A program made the translations under genes and the position numbers. DNA of 64,000 nt from Cynocephalus volans (taxonomy: Eukaryota > Chordata > Mammalia > Dermoptera > Cynocephalidae): positions 43,003,095-43,067,094 of the forward strand of contig NC_084464.1 in the NCBI RefSeq assembly GCF_027409185.1, given 5' to 3'. Below the pieces are notes generated by a model. That model made no database searches. It worked only from the letters and a program-made list of their open reading frames with translations, and was not told the DNA's origin. Positions within the stretch are counted from its first letter, which is position 1. Each line of letters opens with the position of its first letter. Of the stretch, positions 37,486 through 49,400 are shown one piece after another.

Positions 37486-40400
37486 ATGGGGCCAGGGGCC
37501 CTCTCATCTCTACTGCTGCTGCTGCTGCTCTTGGTGGCAAATGGAGATACTGACATGAAGGGCCATTTTGACCCTGGTGAGGAGAATGAATCTTGAGTCC
37601 CTAAGGGATGGGGCTTGGTGGGCAGAGAGCTAGGGGCCTTGACCCGTCACATGCCTGTGTTCATCCAGCCAAGTGCCGCTATGCCCTGGGCATGCAGGAC
37701 CGGACCATCCCAGACAGTGACATCTCTGCCTCCAGCTCCTGGTCGGACTCTACTGCTGCCCACCACAGCAGGTACCTGACACACCTTGCACACCTAAGGC
37801 TGCCCCAGGGGGCTCCTGAGACCTCTACTTGCCCTTCCAACACCTCTGCCAAACCAAGAGTCTTTTGAGAGGGCCCATGCCGGTGAAACTCCTGCAGTCC
37901 AGGATGGGGGTGGTTAAATATCAGAGACAGAGGCAAACCTAGGGCTCTGTGACCTAGTGCTGTGTGATGTTCCCTGTGACCTCCTTCCCCCACCCAGGTT
38001 GGAGAGCAGTGATGGGGATGGGGCCTGGTGCCCTGCAGGGTCCGTGTTTCCCAAGGAGGAGGAGTACCTGCAGGTGGATCTACAGCGGCTGCACCTGGTG
38101 GCTCTGGTGGGCACCCAAGGGCGGCATGCCGGGGGCCTGGGCAAGGAGTTCTCCCGCAGCTACCGGCTGCGTTACTCCCGGGATGGCCAGCACTGGATGG
38201 ACTGGAAGGACCGCTGGGGTCAGGAGGTGAGGCTGGCAGAGGAAGTGCCCAGGGGAGGTTGGCTCTCCACTCTCTTCCAGCTACACTTTTTTTAAAAAAA
38301 AGAATTTATTTTTTAATTGACACATATTGATTGTACATATAGATGGGGTACAGAGTAATATTTCAATACACGTATACATTTTGTGACAGGATAATTAGCA
38401 TATTCATCGCTGCAAAACTTTGTAATTTCTTTGTGATAAAAAATTTGAGCTCCTCTCTCATAGCCATTTGAGAACACACAATAAATAATTGTTGATTATA
38501 GATGCCTAGGCGTACTGTAGACCACTAGAACTTTTTCCTATCTAGTCATAATTCTGTGTGCATTCACCAACCTCTCCTTATCCCCCCTCCCCTTCCCAGC
38601 TTCTAGTAACCACAATTCTACTCTTTACTTGTAAAAGTTAAACTTAATATTATTATTATTATTTTTTAGTTCCCACATATGAGTGAGAACATTTGGTATT
38701 CATCTCTCTGCACCTGACATTTCGCTTAACATAATGTCTTCTAGGCTCATCCATGTTGCCATAAATGACAGGATTTCATTCCTTCTCATGGCTGAGTAGC
38801 ATTCCATAGTGTATGTATACCACAATGTGTTTATCCATTTATCTCTCCATGGACACGTAGGTTGATTCTGTATCCTGGGTATTATGAATAATGCTGCAAT
38901 AAACATGGGGTGCAGATATCACTTCAGTATGTAAATTTTCTTTCCTTTGGATAAATATCCAGCAGTGGGATTGCTGGATCATATGGTAGTCCTATTTTTA
39001 GTTTTTTTTTTTTTTTTTTTTAATTAAAAAGATGACTGGTAAGGGGATCCCGACCCTTGACCTGGTGTTTTCAGCACCACACTCTCCCAAGTGAGCCACG
39101 GTCCATCCCCCTATTTTTAGTTTTTTAAGGAACCTCCATATTGTTTTCCATAATGGCTGTACTAATTTACATTCCAATTAACAGTGTATAAGAGTTCCCT
39201 TTTCTCTACATCCTCGCCAGCATTGTGATTTTTTGTCTTTTTGATAATAGCCATTCTTACTGGGGTAAGATGATATCTCATTGTGGTTTTGATTTGCATT
39301 TCCCTAATGATTAGTGATGTTGAGCATTTTTTCATATACCTGTTGGCCATTTGTATGTCTTCCTTTGAGAAATGTTTATTCAGGTCATTTGCCCATTTCT
39401 TAATCAGATTATTTGGGGTTTTTTGCTGTTGCACTGTTTAAGTTCTTTGTATATTTAGGATATTAATCCCTTGTTGGATGAATAGTTTGCAAATATTTTT
39501 TTCCCATTCTGATGGTTGTTTCTTTTGCTGTGCAGAAGCTTTTTAGTTTGTTGTACTTCCATATGTCTATTTTTGCCTTGGTTGCCTATGTTAGAAGTCT
39601 TCGCTATAATGTCTTGGAGTGTTTCCCCTATGTTTTCTTCTAGTAGTATCATAGTTTCGGGTCTTACACTTAAGTCTTTAATGCATTTTTAGTTGATTTT
39701 TGTATACGGTGAGAGATAGGGGTCTAGTTTCTTTCTTCTACATATGGATACCCAGTTTTCACATCACCATTTATTGAAAAGGCTGTCCTTTCCCCAATGT
39801 ATGTTCTTGGTACCTTTGTCAAAAATCAGTTGGCTGTAGATGCATAGATTTATTTCTTGGTTCTCTATTATCTTCCATTGGTCCATGTGCCAGTACCATG
39901 TTCTTTTGATTACTATAGCTTTGTAGTATATTTTGAAGTCAGGTAATATAATGCCTCCAGCTTTGTTCTTTTTGCTCAGGACACACCTTTGACTGTTTGG
40001 AACCTTTTGTGGTTCCTTATAAATTTTAGGATTTTTTTTCTATTTCTATGGAGAATATCATTGGTATTTTGATTGGGATTGCATTGAATCTGTAGATTGC
40101 TTTGGACAGTATAGTCATTTTGACAATATTAATTCTTCCAATCCATGAACATGGAATGTCTGTCCACTTTTTTGTGTCCTCTTTAATTTCTTTCATCAAT
40201 ATTTTGTGGTTTTCATTGTAGAGATCTTTCACCTCCTTGGTTAAATTAATTCCTAGGGGCTGACTGGTTAGGTTATTTCAGTTGGTTAGAGTAGGTGTTA
40301 TAATACCAAGGTCAAAGGTTTGGATCCCCTCACCAGCCAGCCACTGGAAAACAAACAAACAAAACCAAAAAACTTTAATCCTAGGCATTTTATTTTTTTG

Positions 40401-43400
40401 GTAGCTATTGTAAATGGGATTGCTTTCTTGATTTCTTTTCTGCTAGTTTGTTGGTATATAGAAATGCTACTGATTTTTATATGTTGATTTTTTACCCTGC
40501 AATTTTGCTGAATTTGTCTAGGAGTCCTCTGGTGGAGTCTTTAGGTTTTTCTATATATAAGATCATGTTGTGTATAAATAGGGACAGTTTAACTTCGTCT
40601 TTTCCAATTTGGATGCATTTTGTTTTTTTCTTTTGCCTGATTGCTCTGGTTAGAACTTCCAGTACTATGTTAAATAAAAGTGGTGAGCATATGGGCATCC
40701 TTGTCTTGTTCCTATTTGTAGAGGAAAAACTTTCAACTTTTCTCCGTACAGTGTGTTATTAGCTGTGGGTTTGTCATTTATGGCCTTTATTGTGTTGATA
40801 TTGTTTTCTTCTGTACCTAATTTGTTGAGAGTTTTTATCATGAAGGGATGTTGAATTTTATTAAATGCTTTTTCTGCATCTATTGAGATGATCATATGGT
40901 TTTTGTCCTTCATTCTGTTGATGTGATGTATCACATTAATTGATTTGTATATGTTGAGCCATCCTTGCATCCCTGGGATAAATCCCACTTAATCATGGTG
41001 TATTAAAAAATATGGGACACTTCACAAATTTGCATGTCATTCTTACATAGGGGCCATGCTAATCTTCTCTGTATCATTCAAATTTTAGTATATGTGCTGC
41101 CAAAGTGAGTGCTTCCTCCTACACTTTAAACACCTCCTATACACTGATGACTCTCCAGTGAATATCTCCAGACCAAGCCTCCCTGCTGAGTTCCATCCAA
41201 TATTGCAAACCTGACCACCTTCTGGACCTCTCCACCTAGATGTCTAATGGGCATCTCAAGCTTGCCATTAACCTCCCAAGCTGAACTCGATTTCCACGCC
41301 CACTCCAAACATGCTCCTCCCTCAGCATTCTCCAGCTCAGGAAATTGTACCACATTTTCCAGTTGCCCAGGCCATAAACTAAGATGATATCCCTGATTCC
41401 TCTTTTTCCCTCACCTTCTTCCAAAGCATCAGCAGGGCCAGTCTGTTCTACTTCACTGGCATTTCCTGAATCCGATCACTTCTCACCACTCCACCTCCAC
41501 TGCTTAGGTCAAGTACATACCATCTCCAGCTTAGATGAATGCAGTGGTCTCCAAACTGTTCTCCCTGCTTCTGCCTGAAGTCAAATCTCCACCCAGGGGC
41601 TACATACAGTATATCTTAGAAAATGTAAATCATATATGTCACACCTAGCTCCCACCCCTCCAGTGGCTTTCCACTCTGCCAGAACAAAAGCTTGGCTCCT
41701 TAGCTGGGTGCAGATTGCTTAGCCTGTCCTGGCTGTTGCCTACATCTCTTGCTTCTTGCCCCACCTTGACTACACTGCTTTTCTTGCGGTTCCTGGAACA
41801 AGTCAGGGCTTATTTCCACAGCTTCAGACATTTTCACTTTCTGTTCTCTGTGTCTAGAAAGCTCCTCCCCCAGATGTCCACAGGCTCTCCATTCAGTTCT
41901 CCCCAAGATGTCACCTCTTCAGAGAGTCTTTTCTGATCTCCCCCACCCCCTGCCCCACTGCTCTGTCACCCTGCCTCTTGTTCTTCACAGCTGCTTCTCC
42001 TGCTGGAATCTCAGTCCTGTAAGGGGAGGGACTGATGTTTACCACTGAGAACACACCTGGCGCAGAGTGGGCACTGAGTCAACTTCTGCTGAATGAACAG
42101 AAGGGATGGGGTGAAACAAGAGGGGAAACTGAGACAGGGATGCAGGACTGTGAGGGACTGGGTAGAAACTGGGTGCAATGCAATGAGTGGCTTGGAGACA
42201 AATGTGTGGAGCCAGGCAAGGGGAGAGGAATTTGAGCATGGACCATCGGGTCCGAGAGAGGTGTCAGACCCTCTTTTCATAAATGCCTGGCTGTGCCCCA
42301 CAGAGCTGTGTGGTGGGCACCACCCTTCAGAGGTCCCTGAGTGGCCACTGTGGGCTGAGCCAGGAAGCAGCTGGTAGTTGGGAAGTTAGGTGTGATCTGG
42401 AGCCCTTTCCAGCCATCCACCCTCAGTTTCCTGGCCCACAGGTGATCTCAGGTAATGAGGACCCTGAGGGAGTGGTGCTGAAGGACCTTGGTCCGCCTAT
42501 GGTGGCCCGGCTGGTTCGCTTCTACCCCCGGGCTGACCGGGTCATGAGCGTCTGTCTGCGGGTGGAGCTCTATGGCTGCCTCTGGAGGGGTGAGTAGGTC
42601 AGCCCGTGAGAGTCTATTTCCTGTCCTGGGGACTGGGGGGTAGGGGATGTGGAGCAGGGCATCCAGGATCCTCTTTCTCCTCTTGGGAAGCTCCCACTCT
42701 GAGTGAGGAGAATACTGGCCAACATCACCTCCTCCATACTAGTGGAGGGATATGAGAAAGGGGCCTGAGACCCGTCCATGTCTGATGCAGGGCTGGGCGA
42801 TGGAGGTGGCATGCCTCTAACACCCCTCCTCCCACCCTGCCCCAGATGGCCTCCTGTCTTACACAGCCCCTGTGGGGCAGACCATGTACTTATCTGAGGC
42901 CGTACACCTCAACGACTCCACCTACGATGGACATACTGTTGGCGGGTGAGAGGCGCGGGCCCTGCAGGGCGTAGAGTCTGGGATGGGAGGGAGGACAGTG
43001 TGTGTGAGGGCAATAAGTAGTCTGAGCAGTGAGATGGAAGGACTGGGGAAAGGGTTTGGTTAGGTGGGGCCTCAAGGGACAGGACCAGGAATGAAGGGTA
43101 GCAGGGCAATCACTAGCCCATATGACACTTAGCGTTTTAGAAAAAGCCACCCTTTGCTAAGACACATCTTTTGGAAATTGCCATGATAAATACACAGACA
43201 AATCCACACATCATAGATTGAATGGCACGCCTTAGAGGTGGTGCCTTTGTGCAGTATGTGTGTGACCTGCAAAGTACCTGTGATAGCTGGGGGATGTGGG
43301 GAGAAGAGAACAGAGAGCTGTGTGAGGTTGAGGTGGGATGGGGTGGGAATGGGACCTGTGGATGGGAGCCAGGCAGGCCAGGCCACTGCAGGGAGGGGCA

Positions 43401-46400
43401 TAGAGTACCTGAATGGTCAATACCGTCTTCCTTTCCAACCTCCTCTTGGTCCCCTCCTCTCCAGGCTGCAGTATGGTGGTCTGGGCCAGCTGGCAGATGG
43501 CGTGGTAGGGCTGGATGATTTTAGGAAGAGCCAGGAGCTGCGGGTCTGGCCAGGCTATGACTATGTGGGATGGAGCAACCACAGCTTTCCCGGTGGCTAT
43601 GTGGAGATGGAGTTTGAGTTTGACCGGCTGAGGGCTTTCCAGGCCATGCAGGTGAGTGAGCCTGGTTCTCAGGGAGGGCTCTGAAGCCAGGTGGTTGCTG
43701 CTGGGGTGCCCCTGGGGCTCTCCTAGCCTTAACCCTGTGACCCTCCTCCCTTCCCCCTAGATCCACTGTAACAACATGCACACTCTGGGAGCCCGCCTGC
43801 CTGGTGGGGTGGAATGTCGCTTCAAACGTGGCCCTGCCATGGCCTGGGAGGGGGAGCCTGTGCGCCATGCCCTGGGGGGCAGCCTGGGTGACCCCAGAGC
43901 CCGGGCTGTCTCAATGCCCCTGGGCGGCCGCGTGGGGCGCTTTCTGCAGTGCCGCTTCCTCTTTGCGGGGCCTTGGTTACTCTTCAGCGAAATCTCCTTC
44001 ATCTCTGGTAAGCTCCTGGAGTACACCCAATCCCCAACTCCTAGGATTGCCAACTAATTTCATTCATAATCCTGCAGTGCCCCCAAAATATCCATTCCTG
44101 GCATCATACCTACCCACTACCCAGGACACTTCTTAAGCAGGGGTGCCCAAAATAATTGGAGTCCCTTTCCCCCTCCTATTCCCTGCATAGCTGTCTTTCT
44201 TTCATGAGCCCCTCACCATGACTGACAGTGAGCCTGCATGACAGTACTGATTGTTAAAACACTGACTACTTCTGTATGAGTTGAGAATAACCTGTTTTCT
44301 AAGTCTCCTGATACCCAGAACCCTCACCCTGGGCTGCCCCAGGAGCCCTCCACTTCCCGACAATCCAGCAGCTAAAGGTTTAATGTCCACCATAGCCAGG
44401 GACTTCCAGACCTCATCCTACCACCCCTCTGCCTGTTCTGCTCCTTTACCCAACAGCTCCATTCCCCAGGTCTCATGCACGCTGCCTCCCTTGGGTCTCC
44501 TCCTCCTCCTCATCTGACTCTCTCTTCTCTTCCATCTCCCCAGATGTGATCAATGACTCCTCTCCAGCTCTGGGGGGCACCTTCCCGCCAGCCCCCTGGT
44601 GGCCACCTGGCCCACCTCCCACCAACTTTAGCAGCTTGGGTGAGCAGCCCTGGGCCTCCTCCGGGCATGGGACCCTGTGCACCGTTCCTCCCCAGGCCTC
44701 CCCTCAGGTTGGGTGGGAAGCCTCCTGTGGTGCTGATCCTTCTGCCTCTGCCAGAGTTGGAGCCCAGGGGCCAGCAGCCCGTGGCCAAGGCTGAGGGGAG
44801 CCCAACCGCCATCCTCATTGGCTGCCTGGTAGCCATCATACTGCTGCTGCTGCTCATCATTGCCCTCATGCTCTGGCGCCTGCACTGGCGCAGGCTCCTA
44901 AGCAAGGTGGGCAGAGCTGGTGGGCTGTGCATGTGGAGAGGGAGGCCGGGCCAAGACCAGTGTGTGTCCAGATCCCTGAATAAGTCAGGTTGACAGACTC
45001 AGTCTAATGAGCATAATCAGAGGAGAGCTTTGTAAAAAGACCCTTTACACAAATGTGGGCAGGGTGTATGGGACTCACGGGGAGCAGGCAGTTCCCCATC
45101 CCTGGGCCTGCCAGGCAAGGGGAGGTGGCAGTTACCAGAACCCAGGAGGGGTGAGTCTGTGGACAGGGCACCTTGAGAGCAGCAGCTGGCCAGGGCCAAC
45201 CCCTCAGGGAGGGGCTGGGAGAATAAACACCTGATCTCTCTTCCTGCCCTCCCCAATAACTCCTGCTGGGGCTCCTCTCTGGCTACCCCAAGCCATGCCT
45301 GTTGATGCAGTCCCCACTGCCAGCCTCTTGGGGTAGAAGCAGGGTGGAAAGGGTGGAGAGTGCAGCCTCAGGGACAAATGGAAGATGCCTGGCACAGCCC
45401 AGCCCATGTCTTCCAGCAAGGGTCCAGTGGTGGTGACACGCATCAAGCTTGCTAATTATGGGCTGGCCAGATGTGAGTTGGAATCCCACTGGGGGACATA
45501 CAGGAAGTTGCATTAATGCTCTTGAGCTTCAGTTTTTTCACCTGTGAATGGAGCTTTAGTAGCTACAACTACAGGACTGTTGTGAGGACGAAAAGACAGA
45601 ACATAAGTATGGTCCTCAACAAAGTGCCAGCAAGCGTGTTAAGCAGTGGCCACGGTTAACGTTTCCCATTCCCCACAACAAGGCTGAGCGGCGGGTATTA
45701 GAAGAGGAACTTACGGTTCACCTCTCTGTCCCTGGGGACACCATCCTCATCAACAACCGCCCGGGTCCTCGAGAGCCACCCCCTTACCAGGAGCCCCGGC
45801 CTCGTGGGAATCCGCCCCACTCTGCTCCCTGTGTCCCCAATGGCTCTGGTAAGACCTGCCTTGTTCCAGTCCCATTTCTGTCCTCTCTGCCTGTTTTCTT
45901 AATTTTATCCCTTTCCTTCTCCTTTCTCATTCTCTTCTTTTCCTGTCTTTCCCAGTTTCAACTCATTTTCTTATTTCTGTGTCCCTGGTCACCCTCTATA
46001 TCACTCCATGTCCCTACCAATAATCTCCCTCAAGAATTTCCCATGTATTAGCCATAATGTCCAGTGGTCTCATCCTGTCTCTGTGTCACACATGTATCTC
46101 TCTCTCTTTGTTGTATCTTTTCATTGTGACTCCCTGGCCCCTCTTCTTTCTTCTAGACTTACCATGTTTGTTTCTTCCTTCCTTCCTTCCATCCATCCAT
46201 CTTTATTCATATATACATTCATCCATCCATCACCCATTCATTTATCAAGATCCACCCACCCACCCATCCATCCATCCACGCATCCTCCCACCCATCATCC
46301 ATCGATCCATCCAACCATCTGTTTCTCATCCATCCATCATCTATTCACCCATCCATCATTCACCTATCTGTGCATTCATTACCCATCCAGCTATTCATCA

Positions 46401-49400
46401 CTCTCTAGGTCCTTGTTTTATCCCATCTCTGTCTCAGTACATTAATTCCCATCAAGCCCTGGTCTTGCCCTATTCCAGGTCTCCCTGTCTGTCTAGCCTG
46501 AGTCTCATCCCTTCCCCGTGTCTCCCCCTCTCCTTCTCCCGACAGCGTTGCTGCTCTCCAATCCAGCCTACCGCCTCCTTCTGGCCACTTACGCCCGTCC
46601 CCCTCGAGGCCCGGGCCCCCTCACACCCGCCTGGGCCAAACCCACCAACACCCAGGGTAAGCCCCTCTGCCCTGGGCTCTGCCAGGCTCCCCATACCTCT
46701 ACTGGGGCAGGGAAAAGCCCTCACACCTTGCACTCCCTCCTCCTCACTGTGGCCTCTTTTGCTCTCCTGAGCTCCCAAGGAAGAAGCTCTTGTGCCCCTA
46801 GCTCACCTCTGCAGCTTCTTACTCCATAAGCCTCCCCCTTGAACTGAGGAGTAGCTTACTGGTTCTCAGCTCTCTCCCCCTCCTCCTCTTCCATCCCATC
46901 TCTTCAGCTCTCCCGAGCTAGAGAGGAGGTTGCTGTGGTGGCCCCAGGCTCTCCTGTAACTCCTCCTTTGTTCTCCCCTCTCTCTAGAGCTTCGAGGAGG
47001 AGGGCCTCCCCCCTGGGCGCTTGCCCTCTCCCCATGTGTCCTCTCTCTGCAGTCCCAGAGGTGAAGGCTCACGCCCCCACCCTTTCTGTCTGCTCCTCCT
47101 CTCCTTCGTGTGCCTTCTCATTGTGGCCCCCTCCCCAGGGCTAAGAGGAGACAGCTCTGCTTCCTCTCCTGTCTGTAGACAACCTGTTGTGGGGGCCATG
47201 AGAACCTGTTACCCTCTCCCCCTCTGTGTGCCCCTGTCTCTGCTTGTCTTTCAGCTTGGTATGTTGGATTGGGAAGGTTTGGGTAACAGTGGCACGGAGG
47301 AGCCAGGCTGACAGCAGGGGGAGAACAGCTAAGTGAAGGAGAGGGAGCTGGCAGTGAGCAGGACAAGGGTTTGGAAAGTGGAGGGTGACTGGATGGCTGG
47401 GACCATCCTTCTTCCATTGATAGTGGGTAGAGGAATTTCTCTTGCAGCCAAGATGTATCTCCTGGTCTGGGCTATGCTGGGAGACCCCTAGAGAGTAAGA
47501 CTTTATGACAGGTTTTGCTCAGCCATTTCCACTGCCTTGAAAACTTTCTCTGAAACAGCTAAGTCTCACTCCAGGCCAGTGTCTTCTCTGGTTTGAGCTT
47601 GGTGGGTGGAGTATCAGGGAAGATACAGATAGCCCCAGTCTCTCATCCAACTGGGAGACATGGAGGCCTCTGGGAGGCTGGGGTGGAGACCCACGACTCT
47701 AGGGGGCTGTTCCTGATGACTCGTCTCGTCTTCTTTCCCCTCACCCTTCCAGCCTGCAGTGGGGACTACATGGAGCCTGAGAAGCCAGGTGCCCCACTGT
47801 TACCCCCACCTCCCCAGAACAGCGTCCCCCATTATGCCGAGGCTGACATTGTCACCCTGCAGGGTGTCACCGGGGGCAACACCTATGCTGTGCCTGCGCT
47901 GCCCCCAGGGGTGGCTGGGGATGGACCCCCCAGAGTGGATTTCCCTCGGTCACAGCTCCGCTTCAAGGAGAAGCTTGGCGAGGGCCAGTTTGGGGAGGTA
48001 AGGAGGTTGCCTGCCCAGCCATCAAATGTCTGACCTGAGCAGAGCTCTAATGTCATGCCTGCACATCCCCCTTGGCCAGGAACCTTAGTTGTCTGGGACT
48101 GTGTTGTCCCAATTGACCCTCTGACCTCCTAGAAAATGACCTTCTTTCCTCAGGTGCACCTGTGTGAGGTGGAGAGCCCTCAAGATCTAGTCAGTCTTGA
48201 TTTTCCCCTTAATGTTCGCAAGGGACACCCCTTGCTGGTAGCTGTCAAGATCCTACGGCCAGATGCCACCAAGAATGCCAGGTGAGCACCAGGGTCAGCA
48301 TAGGAGGAAGAGAGGGAGGCCATGGAGGGTGGGGAGCAGCCCAGAGAGAACCGTGGCAAGCAGAGACTGACAGAGGGCTGGTGTCTGTGCACTGGGGGTG
48401 GGGGTGCCTGGCCCACGTGAGCAGGAGGGAAGGTGCAGGCTGCCCCTCGGCATTCCGCCAGCTTTTCCCTGCTTGTCCAGGAATGATTTCCTGAAGGAAG
48501 TGAAAATCATGTCGAGGCTCAAGGACCCAAACATCATTCGGCTCCTGGGCGTGTGTGTGCAGGACGACCCCCTCTGCATGATTACTGATTACATGGAGAA
48601 CGGCGACCTCAACCAGTTCCTCAGCGCCCACCAGCTGGAGGACAAGGCGGCTGAAGGGGCCCCTAGAGATGGGGAGGCTGTCCAGGGACCCACCATCAGG
48701 TACTCACTTACCCAGGTTGGGCCTTCCCTGAGAGCTCCCCAGGAGGGTCTCCTCTCCCCTTACTCCAGCCTAGAAGGAAAGAGGGGAGCCTGGGGTGGGG
48801 AGGCAAGTAGAGGTTCCAGGAGGGGGCCTGGGATGAGGCACATGTGACCACACTAATCCAGGAATTTGGACAGAAAGGCTGGAGACTACCCTAGTGAGGG
48901 TGATGAAGGGACTTGGACCCTGCCATGAATTCCCTTCTGCACTCTCTCATCCTCACTCTGCCTGAGGCCAGACTGGGGGTCATAATAAAAGAAGAGGTCC
49001 CTGGGGTTGGATGACCAGAGAAGTTGAGTGGGAACCTACCCCTGGCCTCCACATGGGCATTCTACCTCTGCACTGGGAGCAGCAGTGACCTGGTCCGGGG
49101 GAGTGGGCTCCCCTTCTTCTCCTGAATGGGAATCTGTGAAGCAGAGAGGCAGCTGGGGCTGCCCCCTAATGACTCTCTGCTCTTGGCTCCCTTACTCAGC
49201 TACCAGATGTTGTTACATGTGGCAGCCCAGATCGCTTCGGGCATGCGCTATCTGGCCACACTTAACTTTGTGCATCGGGACCTGGCCACACGGAACTGCC
49301 TGGTTGGGGAAAATTTCACCATCAAAATCGCCGACTTTGGCATGAGCCGGAACCTCTACGCTGGGGACTATTACCGCGTGCAGGGCCGGGCGGTGCTGCC

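Larger units (their letters stand above)
38290..41111 (-). mobile_element. U6-L1 chimeric retroelement in DDR1 intron 4
   Basis: Read on the minus strand, a near full-length U6 snRNA copy (41111 down to about 41005) is joined directly to a 5'-truncated L1 (about 41004 down to 38290). The L1 part carries broken ORF2 reverse-transcriptase pieces (for example [20 protein letters not shown], then [12 protein letters not shown]-like text) and the 3' region. The unit is bounded by a duplication of the form CTTCCnnCTACACTTT at 38274-38289 and 41112-41127. One insertion therefore carried both parts, as in known template-switch chimeras. Two CYN-type SINEs have since landed inside the L1 portion. Confidence 0.8.

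Noticed and set aside
38290-40990. Protein-coding potential of the L1 ORF2 pieces
   Set aside because: Frames are broken by stops, shifts and two SINE insertions, and the 5' part is missing.
41005-41111. Possible functional U6 snRNA gene
   Set aside because: Multiple substitutions, direct fusion to L1, and no upstream TATA/PSE arrangement on the minus strand.
44553-44993. 146-codon frame crossing two DDR1 exons
   Set aside because: It reads through an intron. The correct splice sites at 44639/44755 and 44906 restore the known DDR1 sequence.
46170-46400. Possible CRISPR-like or satellite array
   Set aside because: Units are four bases long without spacers: a simple microsatellite in an intron of a vertebrate gene.
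46008-46770. Long frames rich in His, Pro and Ser
   Set aside because: They are translations of the TTCC/ATCC repeat and of an alternative frame of the DDR1 exon at 46546-46656.
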